DNA from: Candidatus Sumerlaeaceae bacterium
GTDB lineage: Bacteria; Sumerlaeota; Sumerlaeia; Sumerlaeales; Sumerlaeaceae
Reading direction: 5' to 3'
Length of the DNA stretch: 64,000 bases
Assembly: GCA_019695055.1 (NCBI GenBank)
Contig: JAIBAT010000028.1
Location: 74,420-138,419 of the forward strand
Below, one piece after another: positions 60,364 through 64,000 of this stretch. The notes under the pieces were generated by a model. It did not search any database and had not been told where the DNA came from. It saw only the letters and a program-made list of their open reading frames with translations. A program made the translations under genes and the position numbers. Each line of letters starts with the position of its first letter. Position 1 is the stretch's first letter.

Positions 60364-63300
60364 TTACCAGACGAGTTTCTTGAGTTTTTTCACGAGCACA
60401 TAGGTGTCTCGATTGACGCCCTGGGGTCCCCAGTAGTTGAAGGCGTAGGTGAACTGCGCATAACCGCCGATCATGAACAACGGCTTCAGCCGCACGCGCG
60501 TCAGGCTGTTATGCCCGCCCGCCCTACGGTTGCCGCGCTCCTGGGATTTCGGCACGCTCAGGGTGCGCTCCGGTGAATGATAAATCATACACAGTCCCCG
60601 CGGAACTCGCGCACTGACACACGCCCGCGTGCAAACCACACCATGGTCATTATAGACCTCAACCCAGTCGTTGTCCTCGATGCCCACAAGGTCCGCGTCC
60701 TTGTCGTTCACCCACACGGGTTCCACGCCGCGCGACAGCGTTTCCATCCGCAGCGTATCGCCAAAGGTCGAGTGGATGTGCCATTTGCCGTGTGGAGTCA
60801 GATAGTTTAGCTGCAGCGTCCCCGGCCCGGTCGACGACTTGTCCAGGTCTCCCAGAATCATCATCTCCGGCCGCGGTTTGAAGGTCGGCAGGTGCTCGCC
60901 AAACGCAATGTACACTTCGTGATCAAGGTAGAGGTGCTGGCGGCCACTCAGCGTGCGCCAGGGGATCCTCTCTTCCACATTCTGACAGTAGGCCGAGTAG
61001 GTGCGATTGTCGACAGTGACCCCGGTCCAGTAGGGGGTCGTCAAAACGCGCCGCGGCTGCGTGCAAAGATCCTGAAACGTCATCCGCACCGCGCGATTGT
61101 CCGCAGCCAAATGTGTATGGTCGATTCCGGTCTTCTTCGATTCCGCTTCGTAAGCCCGATACGCGCACTCGCCATTGGTCTCGGCCGCGAAGTTCAGGAT
61201 GACATTGGCTGCGTCCACCTCGTCCTTGAGCGACGGGTACTGCACCCCTCCCCAGCGCTCCACGGGTTTGGATTTCATGTAATCATCGTACAAGTCGTCC
61301 ACGTCGTAGTGGGTGCCATGCACGCTCAGCCCCAGCGTGCGGAAATTCCTTCCCAGGGACACAAAACGATTATGCAGATTGGCATAATCACGTGTGACAA
61401 CCTTGATGTTGGGCATCGTCTTTCCCGGGATGGGTTCGCACTCCCCCTTGCTCCAGTCGCGCACCCGCGGCTGCGCCAGCTCCGCGGGCGTATCGTGCAT
61501 GAGTGGCGTGACGACAATATCCTTTACCGGCTGCGGGATGTGCGTGGCCGCCAGCTCCGCGGTCTTTTCCGCCAGCCCGCGAAAGATCGCCCAGTCGCTC
61601 TTTGATTCCCAACAGGGCGGAATCGCCGCCTGCAGCGGGTGGATGAACGTGTGCATGTCCGTCGAGTTGAGATCGTTCTTCTCGTAATAGGTCGCCGCGG
61701 GCAGCACGATGTCTGAGTACAGGGCCGACGAATCCATGCGGAAGTTCAGGTCCACAATGAGGTCAAACTTGCCGCTGGCGGCCTGTTCGCGCCATGCGAT
61801 TTCCTCCACCTCGTCGCGCGCCTGCTCCTCGGATATCGAGTTGTGGTGCGTTCCGAGATAATGTTTGAGGAAGTACTCGTGCCCCTTGGCGCTCGATAGC
61901 AGGGCGTTTCCGCGCCAGATGTACCACAGCCGCGGGAAGCACTCCGGTTCATCGGGAGCCTCCATCGCAAACCGCAGGTCACCCGACTTGAGCTGTGCCA
62001 CGACGTAATTGACGATGTCCTCATCCGTTTTGGCGCCCGCAGCCTCGGCATCCCGGATGATTTCGAAATTCGATTTGTCAAATTGCGGAAAGCAGGGCAG
62101 CCAGCCATTGCGCACCGCCAGCACCTGCTTGTCGGCCGTGTGGCCGTGAGCCATGGGGTGCTCCTGCTCGGCCACGGGACAAATGTCGTTAAAGCTCCTG
62201 TCGTAGCGCCATTGATCGGAGTGCATATAGTGGAACGACGGCGCATTCTGCAGCCTCGGGGGCCCGCCCCAGTCCGTCCCGAAGGCAATCGGCCCCCACG
62301 ACGCCTGTGGCACCAGCTTTTCCTGGCCCACATAATGGTTGAGCCCGCCACCGTTCACCCCGACACAACCGCACAAGACCAGCGGCGTGATAATCGCCCG
62401 GTAAATCAGGTTGTTATGGTACCAGTGGTTGGCCCCTGCACCAATGATGACACTGCATTGCCCGCCACTGAGCTCGGCCGTCCGGGCCCATTCGCGCGCG
62501 AAGCTAATAACCTGCGCCGCCCCAACCCCTGTGAACCGCTCCTGCCAGGCCGGAGTATACGGGCAGTGCTCATCGTCATAACCCTTCGGCCAGTCACCCG
62601 TCGCCACGTCCCGCGAAACCCCATACTGGGCCAGCAGAAGCTCCATCACTGTGGTCACGCGGATCTTGCCCTTGGCGCCTTGGATCGTCCGGGTTGGAAC
62701 CGATCGCTTCAGCATTTTGTCGCCGCTGCCCTCGGTGAAATCCGAAAGCAAAATCGGCAATCTCTCGTCCGTTGCCCCGTCGAGGAACAGCACCGGGTCA
62801 ATCGGCTTGCCCGTTTCAGTGTCCTCCAACTTCAGGTTCCATTGCCCCTTGGTGCTTTGCCACCTGTGCCCGATCGTTCCCCCCGGCAGACAAGGTTCCC
62901 CGGACTTGGAATCGAGGACCGGCAATTTCCATGCGGCGTTTTCCACCGACGCGTATTGCGCCAGATCCCCCGCCCGCAGCGTTTGCCCCGCCTTGTAGCT
63001 GCCGTCGCCCGCATCTTCCAGGATCACCAGAAAGGGCGAATCGCTGTATTGCTTCAGGTACTCCAGGAAGCGCGGCACCTGGCGCTGCACGAAGAATTCC
63101 TGCAGGATCACATGCGTCACAGCCATCCAATAGGCGCCGTCCTGCCCCTGGTGGATGGGCACCCATTCATCGCCAATCTTTGCCGTCATGCTGAAATCCG
63201 GCGAAAACACCACAACCTTCGCCCCCCGGTGGCGCGCCTCCACCAGGAAGTGGGCATCGGGAGTCCGGGTCATGAGAACATTGGACCCGGTCACCGCAAT

Positions 63301-63999
63301 AAACCTGGAATTGTACCAATCCGCGCTCTCGGCCACGTCTGTCTGCTCGCCCCAAACCTCCGGGGATGCCGGCGGAAGGTCGCAATACCAGTCGTAGAAG
63401 GAAAGGTTGACGCCACCCATGAGCTGCAAAAAGCGCGCACCCGCCGCGTAGCTTAACATGGACATCGCCGGAATGGGGGAGAAGCCAATGATGCGATCGG
63501 GACCGTATTTTTGAATCGTGTAAATATTGGCCGCAGCCATCAACTCGTTCACTTCATCCCATGAACTGCGGCGAAATCCCCCCTTGCCACGGGCCTCGTG
63601 GATGCGGCGGCGAAGATCCGCATCCTCCATGATCGAGCGGTAGGCGGCAACGGAGTCATCCGGAAATTTCTTTCTCGACTTGCGCCACGCCCCCAGCAGG
63701 ACACCCCTCACATAGGGGTACTTCACGCGAAGGGGACTGTAAACATACCACGAACAGGAAATGCCCCGCTGGCAACCCCGCGGCTCATAAGTGGGTACCT
63801 CGGCATCAATGACTGGATAGTCGAGGGCCTGCATCTCCCACGTCACGATGCCGTTCTTCACGTAAATGTTCCAACTGCATCCCCCCGTGCAGTTCACTCC
63901 GTGGGTGCTGCGCACGAGCTTGTCGTAGGACCAGCGATTGCGGTAGAAATCCTCCCAGGTGCGCTGCTCCGGCGCAAACAGATCCTTGATCCAGCCCAT
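60364..63999 (-). CDS. narG: Nitrate reductase alpha subunit (NarG/NxrA)
   Basis: A 1211-residue molybdopterin enzyme, nearly the length of E. coli NarG. His33, Cys37, Cys41 and Cys76 form the [4Fe-4S] site with the histidine ligand typical of this family ([11 protein letters not shown]). [12 protein letters not shown] followed by GEQTD puts the molybdenum ligand Asp at 221. No twin-arginine signal is visible, so the active site should face the cytoplasm, as in classical NarG. ATG 63999 lies at the window edge, giving a short N-terminus that resembles Thermus NarG, so it is probably complete. It starts the operon. Nitrate reduction or nitrite oxidation cannot be told apart from sequence alone. 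Confidence 0.95.
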   Translation of the reverse strand: MGWIKDLFAPEQRTWEDFYRNRWSYDKLVRSTHGVNCTGGCSWNIYVKNGIVTWEMQALDYPVIDAEVPTYEPRGCQRGISCSWYVYSPLRVKYPYVRGVLLGAWRKSRKKFPDDSVAAYRSIMEDADLRRRIHEARGKGGFRRSSWDEVNELMAAANIYTIQKYGPDRIIGFSPIPAMSMLSYAAGARFLQLMGGVNLSFYDWYCDLPPASPEVWGEQTDVAESADWYNSRFIAVTGSNVLMTRTPDAHFLVEARHRGAKVVVFSPDFSMTAKIGDEWVPIHQGQDGAYWMAVTHVILQEFFVQRQVPRFLEYLKQYSDSPFLVILEDAGDGSYKAGQTLRAGDLAQYASVENAAWKLPVLDSKSGEPCLPGGTIGHRWQSTKGQWNLKLEDTETGKPIDPVLFLDGATDERLPILLSDFTEGSGDKMLKRSVPTRTIQGAKGKIRVTTVMELLLAQYGVSRDVATGDWPKGYDDEHCPYTPAWQERFTGVGAAQVISFAREWARTAELSGGQCSVIIGAGANHWYHNNLIYRAIITPLVLCGCVGVNGGGLNHYVGQEKLVPQASWGPIAFGTDWGGPPRLQNAPSFHYMHSDQWRYDRSFNDICPVAEQEHPMAHGHTADKQVLAVRNGWLPCFPQFDKSNFEIIRDAEAAGAKTDEDIVNYVVAQLKSGDLRFAMEAPDEPECFPRLWYIWRGNALLSSAKGHEYFLKHYLGTHHNSISEEQARDEVEEIAWREQAASGKFDLIVDLNFRMDSSALYSDIVLPAATYYEKNDLNSTDMHTFIHPLQAAIPPCWESKSDWAIFRGLAEKTAELAATHIPQPVKDIVVTPLMHDTPAELAQPRVRDWSKGECEPIPGKTMPNIKVVTRDYANLHNRFVSLGRNFRTLGLSVHGTHYDVDDLYDDYMKSKPVERWGGVQYPSLKDEVDAANVILNFAAETNGECAYRAYEAESKKTGIDHTHLAADNRAVRMTFQDLCTQPRRVLTTPYWTGVTVDNRTYSAYCQNVEERIPWRTLSGRQHLYLDHEVYIAFGEHLPTFKPRPEMMILGDLDKSSTGPGTLQLNYLTPHGKWHIHSTFGDTLRMETLSRGVEPVWVNDKDADLVGIEDNDWVEVYNDHGVVCTRACVSARVPRGLCMIYHSPERTLSVPKSQERGNRRAGGHNSLTRVRLKPLFMIGGYAQFTYAFNYWGPQGVNRDTYVLVKKLKKLVW

Positions 64000-64000
64000 T

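Noticed and set aside
1-64000. Insertion sequences, CRISPR arrays, phage genes, integrase or attachment sites
   Set aside because: None seen: no transposase or integrase motifs in the translated frames and no regularly spaced repeats. The ExeA-like ATPase resembles TniB-type regulators but has no transposase beside it.

Overview
The window is one contiguous stretch of GC-rich bacterial chromosome, densely packed, with no rRNA, tRNA, CRISPR array, insertion sequence or phage gene that I could see. The cell is Gram-negative in type: it has an LpxL/HtrB-like acyltransferase, a lipoprotein, many Sec-exported proteins, parvulin-type foldases and a periplasmic transglutaminase. The mix of Ser/Thr kinases, FHA and ASPIC/UnbV-FG-GAP proteins, ECF sigma/anti-sigma pair, a RACo-like corrinoid activator and a bacterial NarGHJI set resembles poorly cultured lineages around Planctomycetota, Sumerlaeota or Hydrogenedentota. 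That placement is a guess from gene content, not a phylogeny.

Layout. 1-5.4 kb: 5' end of aceE, a toxin-antitoxin pair whose PIN toxin is broken by an in-frame TGA, a membrane protein, dCMP deaminase, a lipoprotein and a small secreted protein with a strong terminator. 5.5-12.2 kb: SGNH/TPR protein, LacI regulator, a GT4 glycosyltransferase overlapping a RACo-like ferredoxin/ASKHA protein. 12.3-18.8 kb: secreted protein, ECF sigma factor with its likely zinc anti-sigma factor, RNA polymerase omega, a CDKAL1/archaeal-type tRNA methylthiotransferase, prmC, and an NtrC-like response regulator that has lost its sigma-54 contact motif. 18.8-32.8 kb: secreted glycoside hydrolase, TerC, a NaChBac-like channel, transglutaminase and parvulin genes, and a surface-glycan cluster with a Gfo/Idh/MocA-GT2 fusion. 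33-44 kb: polyamine-synthase-like membrane protein, a kinase-cNMP fusion, an esterase, and a signalling operon (FHA-GAF, LemA, repeat-kinase). 44-51.2 kb: glnD, a GT-C glycosyltransferase, and a three-gene locus of MerR-HTH/MinD-like ATPase, a 48-residue membrane protein and an ExeA-like ATPase. 51.6-54.8 kb: a short-peptide leader with a terminator before a cupin gene, then secreted DNRLRE and FG-GAP/ASPIC proteins.

54.8-64 kb is the most striking part: a tightly overlapping operon on the minus strand in the order narG, narH, narJ, narI fused to a Rieske protein, cytochrome b, a membrane cytochrome c and a two-cluster ferredoxin. A cytoplasmic-type nitrate reductase (or nitrite oxidoreductase) is thus welded, literally at the NarI-Rieske junction, to a complete Rieske/cytochrome b quinol module. 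The fusion keeps all four NarI haem ligands and both Rieske boxes, and carries a twin-arginine motif before the last membrane segment, so the two halves could sit on opposite sides of the membrane.

Start sites were chosen from ribosome-binding sites, overlaps and family length; several are non-ATG. No computation or database search was run.
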